Origin: Streptomyces sp. DvalAA-14
Lineage (GTDB): Bacteria; Actinomycetota; Actinomycetes; Streptomycetales; Streptomycetaceae
Length of the DNA: 40,824 nucleotides
Assembly (NCBI RefSeq): GCF_900091855.1
Contig: NZ_FMCH01000068.1
Location: 1-40,824 of the forward strand
Direction: 5' to 3'
In this document: positions 8,275 to 19,326 of the stretch, piece after piece
Numbering within the stretch: the stretch's first letter is position 1
Layout of the letters: each line of letters opens with the position of its first letter
Translations under genes and position numbers: made by a program
The notes under the pieces: generated by a model
Database searches by the model: none
The model's input: the letters and a program-made list of their open reading frames with translations, nothing else
What the model was told of the DNA's origin: nothing

Positions 8275-9768
8275 ATGAGCGCTTCGGTCATTATTACGGG
8301 AGCCGGGCCGGCCGGGCTCGCACTCGCCGGTGAACTTCGATTGGCGGGCATCGGCGTCGTCGTCCTGGAACGCCTTTCCGGACGGACCGCGGAATCACGC
8401 GGAATCGGATTGACGATCCGCACCGTCGAGACACTCGCCCAGCGCGGGCTGGTGCGCCGCTTCGGCGATCTGCACACCAGCGAGCAGGGGCACTTCGGCG
8501 GTGTCCCGCTCGACCTCGCGGTCCTGGACGGCGCGTACCGGTCCGCGAAGACCGTCCCCCAGTCCGTCACCGAGACCGTCCTGGAGAACTGGGCACGGGA
8601 ACTGGGAGCCGACATCCGGCGCGGCCACGAGTTCCGCTCCTACCAGGACGACGGATCGTCCGTCGCCGTACGCGTCACGACACCCGCCGGGGAGCGGACC
8701 TTGCGGGCGGACTACCTCGTCGGCGCCGACGGCGGGCGCAGCAGCGTCCGCAAGGCCGGCGGCTTCGACTTCCCCGGCACCGCGGCCACCACCGAACTGC
8801 TGCTCGCCGACATCCGGGGCATCGAAGTGGCGCCCCGGATGACCGGCGAGCTGCTGTCCGGCGGAATGGTGATGTCCGCCCCGCTCGCCGGCGGTGTCCA
8901 CCGCGTCATCGTCGGCGAGCGCGGCGCCCCACCGCGCCGGCGCGGCGGCCCGCCCTCCTACCAGGAGGTCGCCGACACCTGGAAACGGCTCACCGGGGAC
9001 GACATCTCGCACGCCGAACCGGTGTGGGTCAGCGCCTTCACCGACGCCGCCCGCCAGGTCACCGACTACCGCCGCGGCCGCGTCCTGCTCACCGGCGACG
9101 CCGCCCACATCCACCTGCCGGCCGGCGGCCAGGGCATGAACACCGGCATCCAGGACTCGGTGAACCTCGGCTGGAAGCTCGCCTCGGTACTGCGCGGCGC
9201 CGCGCCGGAGTCCCTGCTGGACACCTACCACGGCGAGCGGCACCCGGTGGGCAGGGAACTGCTCGCCAACACCGCCGCCCAGAGCCAGCTGATCCTCGGC
9301 GGCGCCGAGGCGCAGCCGCTGCGCGACGTGCTGGCCGAGCTGATCCGCTACGAGGACGTCAGCCGCCACCTGGCGGCCAAGGTCAGCGGCCTGGCGATCC
9401 GATACGACGTCGGCCCCGGCCCCAACCCCCTGCTCGGCGCCCGGATGCCGCACCTGGAACTCACCGTCCCGGGGCGTGCGGGCCGTCCCACCAGCACGAC
9501 CGCCCTGCTCCACGCCGGACGCGGCGTCCTGCTCGACCTGGCGGACAACCCGTATCCGCGCCGCCGCGCGGCCGGCTGGCGCGAGCGGATCGACATCGTC
9601 ACCGCCACGCCCCGCGGCGACGGACGGGCCCGGCTCGACGGCACCACCGCGGTGCTGATCCGCCCCGACGGCTATGTCGCCTGGGCCGCACCCGGCAGCC
9701 ACCACGACCTTCCCACGGCACTCGACCGCTGGTTCGGTCCCGTCCGACGCGCAACCCGAGAGAGGTAG
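8275..9768 (+). CDS. FAD-dependent aromatic monooxygenase, PgaE/UrdE/LanE type (angucyclinone C-12 oxygenase)
   Basis: The 497-residue product is a class A flavoprotein hydroxylase. It has GAGPAG at residues 9-14 for [16 protein letters not shown] in the middle (DG motif) and [15 protein letters not shown] (GD motif) for the flavin ribityl chain. A thioredoxin-like C-terminal domain of about 110 residues follows, matching PgaE, CabE and UrdE in length. These enzymes hydroxylate C-12 of prejadomycin/UWM6 to give the quinone. The ATG at 8275 has GGGAGAGG just upstream; an earlier in-frame ATG at 8131 would add an unrelated 48-residue leader. It is the first gene of the polyketide operon and is followed two bases later by the cyclase gene, as in the urd and lan clusters. 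Confidence 0.9.
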   Translation: MSASVIITGAGPAGLALAGELRLAGIGVVVLERLSGRTAESRGIGLTIRTVETLAQRGLVRRFGDLHTSEQGHFGGVPLDLAVLDGAYRSAKTVPQSVTETVLENWARELGADIRRGHEFRSYQDDGSSVAVRVTTPAGERTLRADYLVGADGGRSSVRKAGGFDFPGTAATTELLLADIRGIEVAPRMTGELLSGGMVMSAPLAGGVHRVIVGERGAPPRRRGGPPSYQEVADTWKRLTGDDISHAEPVWVSAFTDAARQVTDYRRGRVLLTGDAAHIHLPAGGQGMNTGIQDSVNLGWKLASVLRGAAPESLLDTYHGERHPVGRELLANTAAQSQLILGGAEAQPLRDVLAELIRYEDVSRHLAAKVSGLAIRYDVGPGPNPLLGARMPHLELTVPGRAGRPTSTTALLHAGRGVLLDLADNPYPRRRAAGWRERIDIVTATPRGDGRARLDGTTAVLIRPDGYVAWAAPGSHHDLPTALDRWFGPVRRATRER

Positions 9769-9770
9769 AC

Positions 9771-10097
9771 ATGCACAGCACCCTGATCGTCGCCCGCATG
9801 CAACCGGGCTCCGCCCAGGAGGTGGCCGGCATCTTCGGCGCCTTCGACGGCACCGACATGCCGCACCTCATGGGCACGCGCCGCCGCGAGCTCTTCTCCT
9901 ACCGCGGCCTGTACTTCCACCTCCAGGACTTCGACGAGGACAGCGGCGGCGAGCGGATCCGGACCGCCCGGACCGACCCCCGCTTCATCAAGATCAGCGA
10001 CGACCTCAAGCCGTACATCGAGGCCTACGACCCGGCGACCTGGCGTTCGCCGGCCGACGCGATGGCCCAGCGCTTCTACCACTGGAGCGCGTCGTGA
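9771..10097 (+). CDS. Polyketide cyclase, TcmI/UrdF/LanF/JadI type
   Basis: A 108-residue protein with the small ferredoxin-like fold of TcmI-type cyclases. It carries the opening [10 protein letters not shown], the [15 protein letters not shown] stretch and the ending [20 protein letters not shown] that mark the angucycline subgroup. It closes the last ring(s) of the angular benz[a]anthracene after the first aromatic ring is made by the didomain aromatase. It starts two bases after the oxygenase stop and overlaps the KS-alpha start (GTGA at 10094-10097), so the core is tightly coupled. The close match in length and ending is among the strongest evidence that this is an angucycline pathway. 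Confidence 0.93.
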   Translation: MHSTLIVARMQPGSAQEVAGIFGAFDGTDMPHLMGTRRRELFSYRGLYFHLQDFDEDSGGERIRTARTDPRFIKISDDLKPYIEAYDPATWRSPADAMAQRFYHWSAS

Positions 10098-11374
10098 GCC
10101 AGCCGGCCAGCCGCCGGGTGGTGATCACCGGCGTCGGGGTGACCGCCCCCGGCGGTATCGGGGTCAAGGACTTCTGGCAGTTGCTGGCCGACGGACGCAC
10201 CGCCACCCGGCGGATCTCGTTCTTCGACCCCGCACCGTTCCGCTCCCAGATCGCGGCCGAGGCCGATTTCGACGCCGAGCTGTCCGGCCTGTCCCCGCAG
10301 GAGATCCGCCGGATGGACCGCGCCGCCCAGTTCGCGGTGGTCACCGCCCGGGAGGCGGTCGCCGACAGCGGACTGGACTTCGCCGCCCTGGACCCGCACC
10401 GCGTAGGGGTGACCATCGGCAGCGCCGTCGGTGCGACCACCGGACTGGACCAGGAGTACCGCGCGGTCAGCGACGGCGGCCGGCTGGACCTCGTCGACCA
10501 CCAGTACGCCGTGCCCCACCTGTACAACTTCCTGGTCCCCAGCTCCTTCGCCACCGAAGTCGCCTGGGCCGTCGGCGCGGAGGGCCCCGGCACCGTCGTG
10601 TCCACCGGGTGCACCTCCGGCCTGGACGCCGTCGGCTACGCCACCGACCTGATCAGGGACGGGGCCGCCGACGTGATCGTGGCCGGGGCCAGCGACGCCC
10701 CGATCTCCCCCATCACCGTCGCCTGCTTCGACGCGATCAAGGCCACCACCGCGCGCAACGACGACCCGGAGCACGCCTCGCGGCCGTTCGACGCCAGCCG
10801 CACCGGTTTCGTCCTCGGCGAAGGCGCTGCCGTGTTCGTCCTGGAGGAACTGGACAGCGCCCGCCGCCGGGGCGCCCACATCTACGCCGAGGTGGCCGGC
10901 TACGCGACCCGCTCCAATGCCTTCCACATGACCGGACTGCGCCCGGACGGCACCGAGATGGCCGAGGCGATCCGGGTGGCGCTCGACGAGGCCCGGCTCG
11001 CCCCGCAGGAGATCGACTACATCAACGCGCACGGCTCCGGCACCAAGCAGAACGACCGGCACGAGACCGCCGCCTTCAAGCGCAGCCTCGGCGACCACGC
11101 CTACCGGACACCGGTCAGCTCGATCAAGTCGATGGTGGGCCACTCGCTGGGCGCCATCGGATCGATAGAGATAGCGGCCTCCGTGCTGGCGATGGAGCAC
11201 GGCGTGGTGCCGCCCACCGCCAATCTGCACACCCCCGACCCGGAGTGCGACCTCGACTACGTGCCGCTGACCGCGCGCGACTGGCGCACCGACGCGGTGC
11301 TGTCGGTCGGCAGCGGCTTCGGCGGATTCCAGAGCGCCGTGGTGCTCGCCCGGCCCGATCGCGGTGCCCGATGA
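10094..11374 (+). CDS. Ketosynthase alpha (KS-alpha) of the minimal type II PKS
   Basis: The 426-residue product has the intact condensing triad: Cys173 in [16 protein letters not shown], His313 in [11 protein letters not shown] and His350 in VGHSLGA, with Lys345 just before. With the chain length factor it forms the heterodimer that extends malonyl units on the ACP. GTG at 10094 overlaps the cyclase stop and gives the family N-terminus ([10 protein letters not shown]). Its stop overlaps the KS-beta start (ATGA at 11371-11374), which is the usual coupling that fixes a 1:1 subunit ratio. Confidence 0.97.
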   Translation: MSQPASRRVVITGVGVTAPGGIGVKDFWQLLADGRTATRRISFFDPAPFRSQIAAEADFDAELSGLSPQEIRRMDRAAQFAVVTAREAVADSGLDFAALDPHRVGVTIGSAVGATTGLDQEYRAVSDGGRLDLVDHQYAVPHLYNFLVPSSFATEVAWAVGAEGPGTVVSTGCTSGLDAVGYATDLIRDGAADVIVAGASDAPISPITVACFDAIKATTARNDDPEHASRPFDASRTGFVLGEGAAVFVLEELDSARRRGAHIYAEVAGYATRSNAFHMTGLRPDGTEMAEAIRVALDEARLAPQEIDYINAHGSGTKQNDRHETAAFKRSLGDHAYRTPVSSIKSMVGHSLGAIGSIEIAASVLAMEHGVVPPTANLHTPDPECDLDYVPLTARDWRTDAVLSVGSGFGGFQSAVVLARPDRGAR

Positions 11375-12591
11375 ACGCCCACCCGGTGGTGACCGGGCTC
11401 GGTGTCGCCGCCCCCAACGGCCTCGGCCTGGAGCAGTACTGGGCCGCCACGCTCGCCGGCCGCAGCGGCATCGGCCGGATCACCCGCTTCGACCCCTCGC
11501 ACTACCCGTCGCGCCTCGCCGGTGAGATCGACGGATTCACCGCTGGCGAGCACCTGCCCAGCCGGCTGCTGCCGCAGACCGACCGGATGACCCAACTGGC
11601 CCTGGTCAGCGCGGACTGGTCCCTGCGCGACGCCGGGATCGACCCGGCCGAACTGCCCGACTACGCGGCCGGGGTGATCACCGCCGGCCACTCCGGCGGC
11701 TTCGAGTTCGGCCAGAACGAACTCAAGGCGCTGTGGAGCAAGGGCGGCCGGTATGTCTCCGCCTACCAGTCCTTCGCCTGGTTCTACGCCGTCAACAGCG
11801 GGCAGATCTCGATCCGGCACGGGCTGCGCGGTCCCAGCAGCGTGGTCATCAGCGACCAGGCCGGCGGCCTGGACGCACTCGCGCAGGCCCGGCGCCAGGT
11901 CCGCAAGGGGACCTCGCTGGTGGTGGCCGGCGCCGTCGACGCGTCCATCTGCTCCTGGGGATGGGTGGCCCAGTTGGCGAGCGGCCGGCTGGCCGCCGGG
12001 GACGACGCGGAACGCGCCTACCTGCCCTTCGACGTCGCCGCCCGCGGCCATGTCCCGGGCGAAGGTGGCGCGTTGCTCGTCGTCGAGGACGCGGAGCACG
12101 CACACGCGCGCGGCGCGCGGAAGATCTACGGCGAACTGGCGGGACACGCCGCCACCATGGATCCCCGGCCGGGCAGCGGACGGGCGCCGGGCATCGAGCG
12201 GGCGATCGACGGAGCACTGCGGGACGCCGGGATCGGCCCCGCCGACGTGGACGTGGTCTTCGCCGACGCCGCCGCCGTTCCCGAACTCGACCGCGTCGAG
12301 GCCGAAGCCATCACCACGACGTTCGGACCGCGGGGCGTCCCGGTGACGGCCCCCAAGACCATGACCGGCCGCCTCTACTCGGGCGCCGCGCCGCTGGATG
12401 TCGCCGCCGCCCTGCTCAGCATCCGCGACGGCGTCGTCCCGCCGACCATCGGCAGCGCGCCGGCCGAGGGGCTCGACATCGACCTGGTGACCGGCGCCCC
12501 GCGGCCGGCCCGGGTGCGCACCGCGCTGGTCCTGGCCCGCGGCCAGGGCGGATTCAACTCCGCGCTGGTGGTACGCGCCGCCGACCGCTGA
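11371..12591 (+). CDS. Ketosynthase beta / chain length factor (CLF)
   Basis: 406 residues, KS fold. The active-site cysteine is replaced by Gln163 in [10 protein letters not shown], which defines CLF subunits. This glutamine promotes malonyl-ACP decarboxylation for priming, and the subunit sets chain length. Angucycline systems make decaketides, so a 20-carbon chain is expected by analogy; pocket residues were not aligned. The [12 protein letters not shown] stretch and the C-terminal [12 protein letters not shown] are typical. It is translationally coupled to KS-alpha, and 55 bases separate it from the ACP gene. Confidence 0.97.
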   Translation: MNAHPVVTGLGVAAPNGLGLEQYWAATLAGRSGIGRITRFDPSHYPSRLAGEIDGFTAGEHLPSRLLPQTDRMTQLALVSADWSLRDAGIDPAELPDYAAGVITAGHSGGFEFGQNELKALWSKGGRYVSAYQSFAWFYAVNSGQISIRHGLRGPSSVVISDQAGGLDALAQARRQVRKGTSLVVAGAVDASICSWGWVAQLASGRLAAGDDAERAYLPFDVAARGHVPGEGGALLVVEDAEHAHARGARKIYGELAGHAATMDPRPGSGRAPGIERAIDGALRDAGIGPADVDVVFADAAAVPELDRVEAEAITTTFGPRGVPVTAPKTMTGRLYSGAAPLDVAAALLSIRDGVVPPTIGSAPAEGLDIDLVTGAPRPARVRTALVLARGQGGFNSALVVRAADR

Positions 12592-12646
12592 CGCCGGCCT
12601 GCGGAGCCCCGCCCCCGACACCACCCCTTCCACGAAAGGCCAGGAC

Positions 12647-12919
12647 GTGCCCACCACCAGCCTGTTCACCCTCGACGACCTCCGCCGCATCCTGCTCGAG
12701 GCGGCCGGCGCCGACGAGGGCGTCGACCTGAGCGGCGACATCATCGACACCGAGTTCGAGGCCCTCGGCTACGAATCCCTCGCGCTGCTGGAGACCGGCA
12801 GCCGGATCGAGCGCGAGTACGACATCTCCCTGGACGACTCCGCCCTGACCGACGCGGTCACCCCCCGCGGCCTGATCGACACCGTCAACACGCAGCTGTC
12901 CGCTGCGACGAGCGCCTGA
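12647..12919 (+). CDS. Acyl carrier protein of the type II PKS
   Basis: The 90-residue acidic protein carries the phosphopantetheine serine at residue 44 in ALGYESLALLE. The usual DSL triad reads ESL here, a mild variant. The growing polyketide is tethered to this serine and passed between KS/CLF, ketoreductase and cyclases. GTG at 12647 is preceded by GAAAGG and AGGA, a good ribosome site. No phosphopantetheinyl transferase or malonyl transferase gene is in the window, so both would come from primary metabolism. Confidence 0.96.
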   Translation: MPTTSLFTLDDLRRILLEAAGADEGVDLSGDIIDTEFEALGYESLALLETGSRIEREYDISLDDSALTDAVTPRGLIDTVNTQLSAATSA

Positions 12920-12929
12920 GGAGAAGGCC

Positions 12930-13715
12930 ATGGCAGACAACGCCGGACGGGTCGCCCTGGTGACAGGTGCGACCAGCGGTATCGGACTGGCGGTCGCCCG
13001 GCAGCTGGCCGGCCAGGACCACCGGGTGTTCATCGGCGCCCGCAACGCCGAGAACGTCGCCGCGACCGTCAAGGAACTGCGCGGAGAGGGCCTCGACGTC
13101 CAGGGCGCGGCCGTCGACATCCGCGACGACGAGGAGGTCCGGTCGTTCGTCCGGGCCGCCGTCGACCGCTTCGGCACCATCGACGTGCTCGTCAACAACG
13201 CGGGGCGCAGCGGCGGCGGAGTGACCGCCGACCTCACCGACGAGCTGTGGTACGACGTGATCGAGACCAACCTCAACAGCGTCTTCCGGGTCACCCGGGA
13301 GGTACTGAACGCCGGCGGCCTGCGGACGAAGAGCCGCGGCCGGATCATCAACATCGCCTCCACCGCCGGCAAGCAGGGCGTGGTGCTGGGCGCCCCGTAC
13401 TCGGCCTCCAAGCACGGCGTCGTCGGCTTCACCAAGGCGCTCGGCAACGAACTGGCCCCCACCGGGATCACCGTCAACGCCGTCTGCCCCGGCTACGTCG
13501 AGACACCGATGGCCCAGCGGGTGCGCCAGGGCTACGCGGCGGCGTACGACACCAGCGAGGAAGCGATCCGGGCGAAGTTCGAGGCCAAGATCCCGCTCGG
13601 CCGCTACTCCTCCGCCGAGGAGGTGGCCGGCCTGGTCGGCTACCTCGCCTCCGACACCGCCGCCTCCATCACCTCGCAGGCGCTCAACGTCTGCGGCGGC
13701 CTCGGGAACTTCTGA
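12930..13715 (+). CDS. C-9 polyketide ketoreductase, ActIII type
   Basis: A 261-residue SDR with TGATSGIG at 12-19 for NADPH and catalytic Ser144, Tyr157 and Lys161 (YSASK). NAG follows Asn89-Asn90, and Ser94-Gly95-Gly96 fits the XGG motif of ActIII-like reductases. Known members reduce the C-9 carbonyl of the poly-beta-ketone and so direct the first C7-C12 cyclisation. It starts ten bases after the ACP stop with GAGAAGG as ribosome site. Length and C-terminus (NVCGGLGNF) match the family closely. Confidence 0.95.
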   Translation: MADNAGRVALVTGATSGIGLAVARQLAGQDHRVFIGARNAENVAATVKELRGEGLDVQGAAVDIRDDEEVRSFVRAAVDRFGTIDVLVNNAGRSGGGVTADLTDELWYDVIETNLNSVFRVTREVLNAGGLRTKSRGRIINIASTAGKQGVVLGAPYSASKHGVVGFTKALGNELAPTGITVNAVCPGYVETPMAQRVRQGYAAAYDTSEEAIRAKFEAKIPLGRYSSAEEVAGLVGYLASDTAASITSQALNVCGGLGNF

Positions 13716-13760
13716 CCGCCCGAGGCCCCGTGCCCCTCCCACCCCGATCGGAGCTGTGAC

Positions 13761-14699
13761 ATGACGACCCGTGAGGTCGAACACGAGATCACCGTGCGGG
13801 CGGACGCCGCCGACGTCTACCGGCTGCTCGCCGACGTCGAGAACTGGCCGAGGCTCTTCCCCCCGTCCGTCTACGTCGACTACCTCGAACGCGACGGGAA
13901 CGAGGAACGCATCCGGATCTGGGCCACCGCCAACGGCGAGGCCAAGAACTGGAGTTCCCGGCGGACGCTGGATCCCGACGCGCTGCGCATCCGCTTCTGG
14001 CAGGAGGTCTCGGCGCCGCCGGTGGCCGAGATGACCGGAACCTGGATCATCGAACGGCTCGGTGCGCAGGAGTCGCGGGTGCGCCTGCTGCACTCCTACC
14101 GCGCGATCGACGACGACCCCGAGGGCCTGCGCTGGATCGACGAGGCGGTGGACCGCAACAGCAGGGCCGAACTGCCCGGCCTGAAGACCAATCTGGAACT
14201 GTCGGCCGACGACGCCGGACTCAGCCTGTCCTTCGAGGACAGCGTCCAGGTGCACGGCGCCGCCAAGGACGCCTACGACTTCGTCAACGAGGCGCAGCTG
14301 TGGACCGAGCGGCTGCCGCACGTCGCCGAGGTCGAGCTCACCGAGCACACCCCGGGCCTGCAGACGCTGCGGATGGACACCCTGACCAAGGACGGCGCCA
14401 CCCACACCACGGAGTCGGTCCGGGTCTGCTTCCCGCACCACAAGATCGCCTACAAGCAGACCACGCTGCCCGCCCTGCTGGCACTGCACACCGGCTACTG
14501 GACCTTCGAGGAGGGCCCCGACGGCGTCACCACCGCCACCTCCCAGCACACCGTCGTGCTCAACGCCGACAGCATCGGCACGGTGCTCGGCCCGCAGGCG
14601 GGCATCCCCGAGGCACGCCGCTTCATCCGGGACGCGCTCGGCGGCAACAGCCGGGCCACGCTGGACCACGCCAAGCAGTACGCGCAAGAGCGGCGCTGA
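13761..14699 (+). CDS. Didomain aromatase/cyclase (UrdL/LanL/ActVII type)
   Basis: The 312 residues form two START-like (helix-grip) domains, about 1-150 and 160-312. Each begins with the polyketide cyclase pattern (EHEITVRADAADVYRLLADV and SFEDSVQVHGAAKDAYDFV). Didomain enzymes act on C-9-reduced chains and make the first aromatic ring by C7-C12 closure and dehydration. That agrees with the ketoreductase encoded 45 bases upstream. It is followed by the second oxygenase gene after only two bases. No missing regions are seen. Confidence 0.94.
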   Translation: MTTREVEHEITVRADAADVYRLLADVENWPRLFPPSVYVDYLERDGNEERIRIWATANGEAKNWSSRRTLDPDALRIRFWQEVSAPPVAEMTGTWIIERLGAQESRVRLLHSYRAIDDDPEGLRWIDEAVDRNSRAELPGLKTNLELSADDAGLSLSFEDSVQVHGAAKDAYDFVNEAQLWTERLPHVAEVELTEHTPGLQTLRMDTLTKDGATHTTESVRVCFPHHKIAYKQTTLPALLALHTGYWTFEEGPDGVTTATSQHTVVLNADSIGTVLGPQAGIPEARRFIRDALGGNSRATLDHAKQYAQERR

Positions 14700-14701
14700 C
14701 C

Positions 14702-15886
14702 GTGACGGGCCCACGGGACACCGACGTCATCGTGGTGGGGGCCGGCCCGGTCGGGCTGCTGCTCGCCGGTGAACTGCGGCTGGGCGGCGCCCGGGTGACC
14801 GTGCTGGAGCAGCTGACCGAGGCGACCACCGAGTCCCGGGCATCCACGTTGCACACCCGCACGATGGAGATCCTCGCCGAACGCGGGCTGCTGGAGCGTC
14901 TCGGCCCGCTGCCCAGCGGCGGGCCCGGCCACTTCGGCGGTATGCCGCTGGACCTGACGGCGGCGGCACCCGGCCACCGCTGGGCAGGCCAGTGGAAGTG
15001 CCCGCAGGCGCGACTCGAAGCCGCGTTGTACGACTGGGCGACGGAACTGGGCGCGCGGGTGCTGCGGGGGCACGCGGTGACCGGCCTGTGCTCCCGCCCG
15101 GACCGCGTGGAGGCCGGCTTCATCGAACTCGGCGCCGCGCCGGCCGTCTTGACCGCCGCCTACCTGGTCGGCTGCGACGGCGAGCGGAGCACCGTACGGC
15201 AGCTGGCCGGCTTCGAGCTGGCCGGCGAGGACGGCGCCGTGGAGATGCTCCGGGCCGACCTGGCGGGCATCGATGTGCCGAACCGGCGCTTCGAGCGGCA
15301 CCCGCACGGGCTGGCCACCGCCTTCCGCTGGCCCGACGGCACCACCCGGGTCATGGTCCACGTGCACGGCAGCCGGCCGCAGCGGCGGACTCGTCCGCCG
15401 GGCCTGGACGAAGTGGCGGCGGCCTGGGCCCGGGTGACCGGCGAGGACATCGGCGCCGGCACCCCGGTCTGGCTCAACTCCTTCGACAACACCCGGCTCC
15501 AGGCCACCCGGTACGTCAAAGGCCGGGTCCTGCTCGCGGGGGACGCGGCCCACGTGCAGATGCCGGTCGGCGGACAGGCCCTCAACCTGGGGCTGCAGGA
15601 CGCGGCCGACCTCGGCCGCAAGCTCGCCGAACACGTCACCGGGGACGCCGGGAGCGACCCCGCCGACGGGCCCGGCGGCGCCCCCCTGCTCGACAGCTAC
15701 CACGACACCCGCCACCGGATCGGCGCCGCGACGCTGACCAACATCCAGGCCCAGGCCCGGCTGCTGCTCGGCGGCCCGGAGGTGGACGGACTGCGGTCGG
15801 TCTTCGGCGAACTGCTGGAGATCGGCTCGGCCCGGCGCCACCTGGCACGCGCCATCAGCGGACTCGGGCCGCCCGAGCCCGGCTGA
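14702..15886 (+). CDS. FAD-dependent oxygenase of the UrdM/PgaM N-domain or LanM2/JadF type
   Basis: This 394-residue flavoprotein has GAGPVG at 13-18, a GCDGERSTVR middle motif and LLAGDAAHVQMPVGG. It lacks the roughly 100-residue thioredoxin-like C-terminal domain of the PgaE-type oxygenase at 8275. That length fits the oxygenase half of PgaM/UrdM, which in those pathways is fused to a short-chain reductase. Here the reductase is a separate gene 56 bases downstream. Known relatives act on the angucyclinone A/B rings (2,3-dehydration or C-12b hydroxylation). The GTG at 14702, two bases after the aromatase stop, gives the natural FAD-binding N-terminus. Confidence 0.87.
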   Translation: MTGPRDTDVIVVGAGPVGLLLAGELRLGGARVTVLEQLTEATTESRASTLHTRTMEILAERGLLERLGPLPSGGPGHFGGMPLDLTAAAPGHRWAGQWKCPQARLEAALYDWATELGARVLRGHAVTGLCSRPDRVEAGFIELGAAPAVLTAAYLVGCDGERSTVRQLAGFELAGEDGAVEMLRADLAGIDVPNRRFERHPHGLATAFRWPDGTTRVMVHVHGSRPQRRTRPPGLDEVAAAWARVTGEDIGAGTPVWLNSFDNTRLQATRYVKGRVLLAGDAAHVQMPVGGQALNLGLQDAADLGRKLAEHVTGDAGSDPADGPGGAPLLDSYHDTRHRIGAATLTNIQAQARLLLGGPEVDGLRSVFGELLEIGSARRHLARAISGLGPPEPG

Positions 15887-15942
15887 CCGCGCGTGCCCCC
15901 ACCCGACCTGACCCCATTCGACGGCACTTGAGGAGAGGCACC

Positions 15943-16710
15943 ATGAGCAGGCTCATCGGCAAGACCGCACTCGTCACCGGCTCCAGCCGCGGCATCGGCC
16001 GCGCCACCGCCGTACGGCTGGCGCGCGAGGGCGCGCTGGTCGCCGTGCACTACGCCGCCAACGAGGCCGCCGCCCGGGAAACCGTGCAGCTGATCGAGAA
16101 GGACGGCGGCCACGCCTTCCCGGTCCGCGCCGAGCTGGGCGTGCCCGGCGACGTGCACCAACTGTTCCTCGGCCTGGAGGCCGGCCTCAAGGAGCGGACC
16201 GGCGCCACCACCCTCGACATCCTGGTGAACAACGCGGGGGAGGCCACCGCGAGCGGCATCGCCCCCGAGGACGTCACCCCCGAGCAGCTCGACCGCTTCT
16301 TCGCGGTGAACGCCAAGGCGCCGTACCTCATCGTGCAGCGCGCGCTGGCGCAGATCCCCGAGGGCGGGCGCGTGATCAACATCTCGTCCGGTCTGACCCG
16401 GGTCGCCAACCCCGACCAGGTCGCCTACGCGATGACCAAGGGCGCGATCGAGCAGCTCACCTTGCACCTCGCCCGGCATCTGGCGCCGCGCGGCATCACC
16501 GTCAACAGCGTCGCCCCCGGGATCACCGACAACGGCAGCGCCGTCTTCGACATCCCCGAGGCGGTGCAGCAGATGGCGCAGCTCTCGGCCTTCAAGCGGG
16601 TGGGCACGGCCGGCGATGTCGCCGACGTGGTCACCTTCCTGGCCACCGACGAGGCGCGCTGGATCACCGGCGCCTTCATCGACGCCACCGGCGGCACCCT
16701 GCTGGGCTGA
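15943..16710 (+). CDS. Short-chain ketoreductase, LanV / UrdM-reductase type (C-6 ketoreduction)
   Basis: 255 residues with TGSSRGIG at 12-19, NNAG, and the catalytic residues Ser149, Tyr162 and Lys166 (YAMTK). The order oxygenase then SDR directly after the aromatase matches lanM2-lanV and the two domains of urdM/pgaM. Those SDRs reduce C-6 of the oxidised angucyclinone, and C-6 stereochemistry depends on an active-site residue I cannot assign without an alignment. AGGAGAGG gives a strong ribosome site before ATG 15943. A C-6 hydroxy angucyclinone is therefore a likely intermediate, by analogy. Confidence 0.86.
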   Translation: MSRLIGKTALVTGSSRGIGRATAVRLAREGALVAVHYAANEAAARETVQLIEKDGGHAFPVRAELGVPGDVHQLFLGLEAGLKERTGATTLDILVNNAGEATASGIAPEDVTPEQLDRFFAVNAKAPYLIVQRALAQIPEGGRVINISSGLTRVANPDQVAYAMTKGAIEQLTLHLARHLAPRGITVNSVAPGITDNGSAVFDIPEAVQQMAQLSAFKRVGTAGDVADVVTFLATDEARWITGAFIDATGGTLLG

Positions 16711-16771
16711 GCCGCCGCGGGCGACACCGCATCCAACCCATCAGATCGCACAGGACTGGAGGTGGCTCGGC

Positions 16772-18343
<1,572 letters not shown>

Positions 18344-18356
18344 AAAGGATGGCGCC

Positions 18357-19319
18357 ATGGACGTGGGACTTCTCTTCGACCTGCGCAACCCCCGGCAGTG
18401 GCACCGGCCGTGGGCCGACCACTACGCGCGGACCCTGGAGTTCTGCGAGGAGGCCGACCGGCGCGGCGCCGGCGGCCTGTGGTTCACCGAGCACCACCTC
18501 TTCGAGGACGGCTACCTGCCGCAGCCGCTGACCTTCGCCGCCGCCGCGGCCGCGCGCACCCGCCGGGCCCGGATCGGCACCTCGGTGGTCCTGCCCGCCC
18601 TGCACAACCCCGTCGACATCGCCGAGCAGGCCGCTCTGGTGGACCTCATCAGCGGCGGCCGGCTCGAACTCGGCCTCGGCGCCGGCTACCGGCTGCCCGA
18701 ATACCGGCTGCTCGGCGCCGACTTCGGCCGCCGGTTCGCCGGCACCGAGCGGAACATCCGCGAGATCCTGCGCCTGTGGGAGGACCGGGCCGTCTCACCG
18801 CTGCCGATCCAGGACCCGCCGCCGGTCTGGGGCGGCTTCTACGGGCCGCGCGGCGCGCGGATCGCCGGCCGTCTCGGCATCGGGCTGCTGCACATCTCGC
18901 GTCCCGCCTTCGAGCACTACCGGCAAGGACTGGTCGAAGGCGGCCACGACCCGCGGTCTGCGCGGGTCAGCGACCTGCTGCCCATCATCCTGGCCGAGGA
19001 CCCCGAAGCGGCCTGGCAGCGGGTGGCACCCCACCTCGCCCACCAGGTGAACTCCTACCGGCAGGGATCGGTGGAAGGCACCGACCGGACCGTGCCGCTG
19101 CTCACCGCCGAGGACCTCCGCGACCCCGACGCGGCGGACACCCGGGGTCTGCTGGACATCCTCACCCCCGAGGACGCGGCGGTCCGCATCGAGGAGCTGA
19201 CCAAGGACCTGCCCGTCGAGCACCTCATCTTCTGGGCGAGCATCGCCGGCATGCCGGACGACATCGTCACCGAGAACATCCGGCTCGTCACCGAGAAACT
19301 GCCCCCGCTGCTGCGCTGA
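18357..19319 (+). CDS. Luciferase-like (LLM class) flavin-dependent oxidoreductase
   Basis: The 320-residue protein has the bacterial luciferase TIM-barrel pattern. It opens MDVGLLFDLRNP, then has WFTEHHLFEDGYLP, RIGTSVVLPALHNPVDIAEQ and SGGRLELGLGAGY. The family uses FMNH2 or F420 for oxygenation or hydride transfer. Subtype cannot be decided by reading, though the FTEHH stretch is common in FMN-dependent monooxygenase-like members. It starts 13 bases after the carboxylase gene, inside the operon. A reduced-flavin supply could come from the FMN reductase at 20727. Luciferase-like enzymes are not part of the standard angucycline core, so this is a prime candidate for a distinctive tailoring step. 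Confidence 0.85.
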   Translation: MDVGLLFDLRNPRQWHRPWADHYARTLEFCEEADRRGAGGLWFTEHHLFEDGYLPQPLTFAAAAAARTRRARIGTSVVLPALHNPVDIAEQAALVDLISGGRLELGLGAGYRLPEYRLLGADFGRRFAGTERNIREILRLWEDRAVSPLPIQDPPPVWGGFYGPRGARIAGRLGIGLLHISRPAFEHYRQGLVEGGHDPRSARVSDLLPIILAEDPEAAWQRVAPHLAHQVNSYRQGSVEGTDRTVPLLTAEDLRDPDAADTRGLLDILTPEDAAVRIEELTKDLPVEHLIFWASIAGMPDDIVTENIRLVTEKLPPLLR

Positions 19320-19326
19320 GGCACCC

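Noticed and set aside
12554..14714. Minus-strand frames opposite ACP, ketoreductase and aromatase
   Set aside because: Antisense to clearly assigned PKS genes; composition is typical shadow sequence.
16616..16771. N-terminal extension of the carboxylase beta subunit
   Set aside because: It overlaps the SDR gene, and the ATG at 16772 with GGAGG upstream gives the family length.
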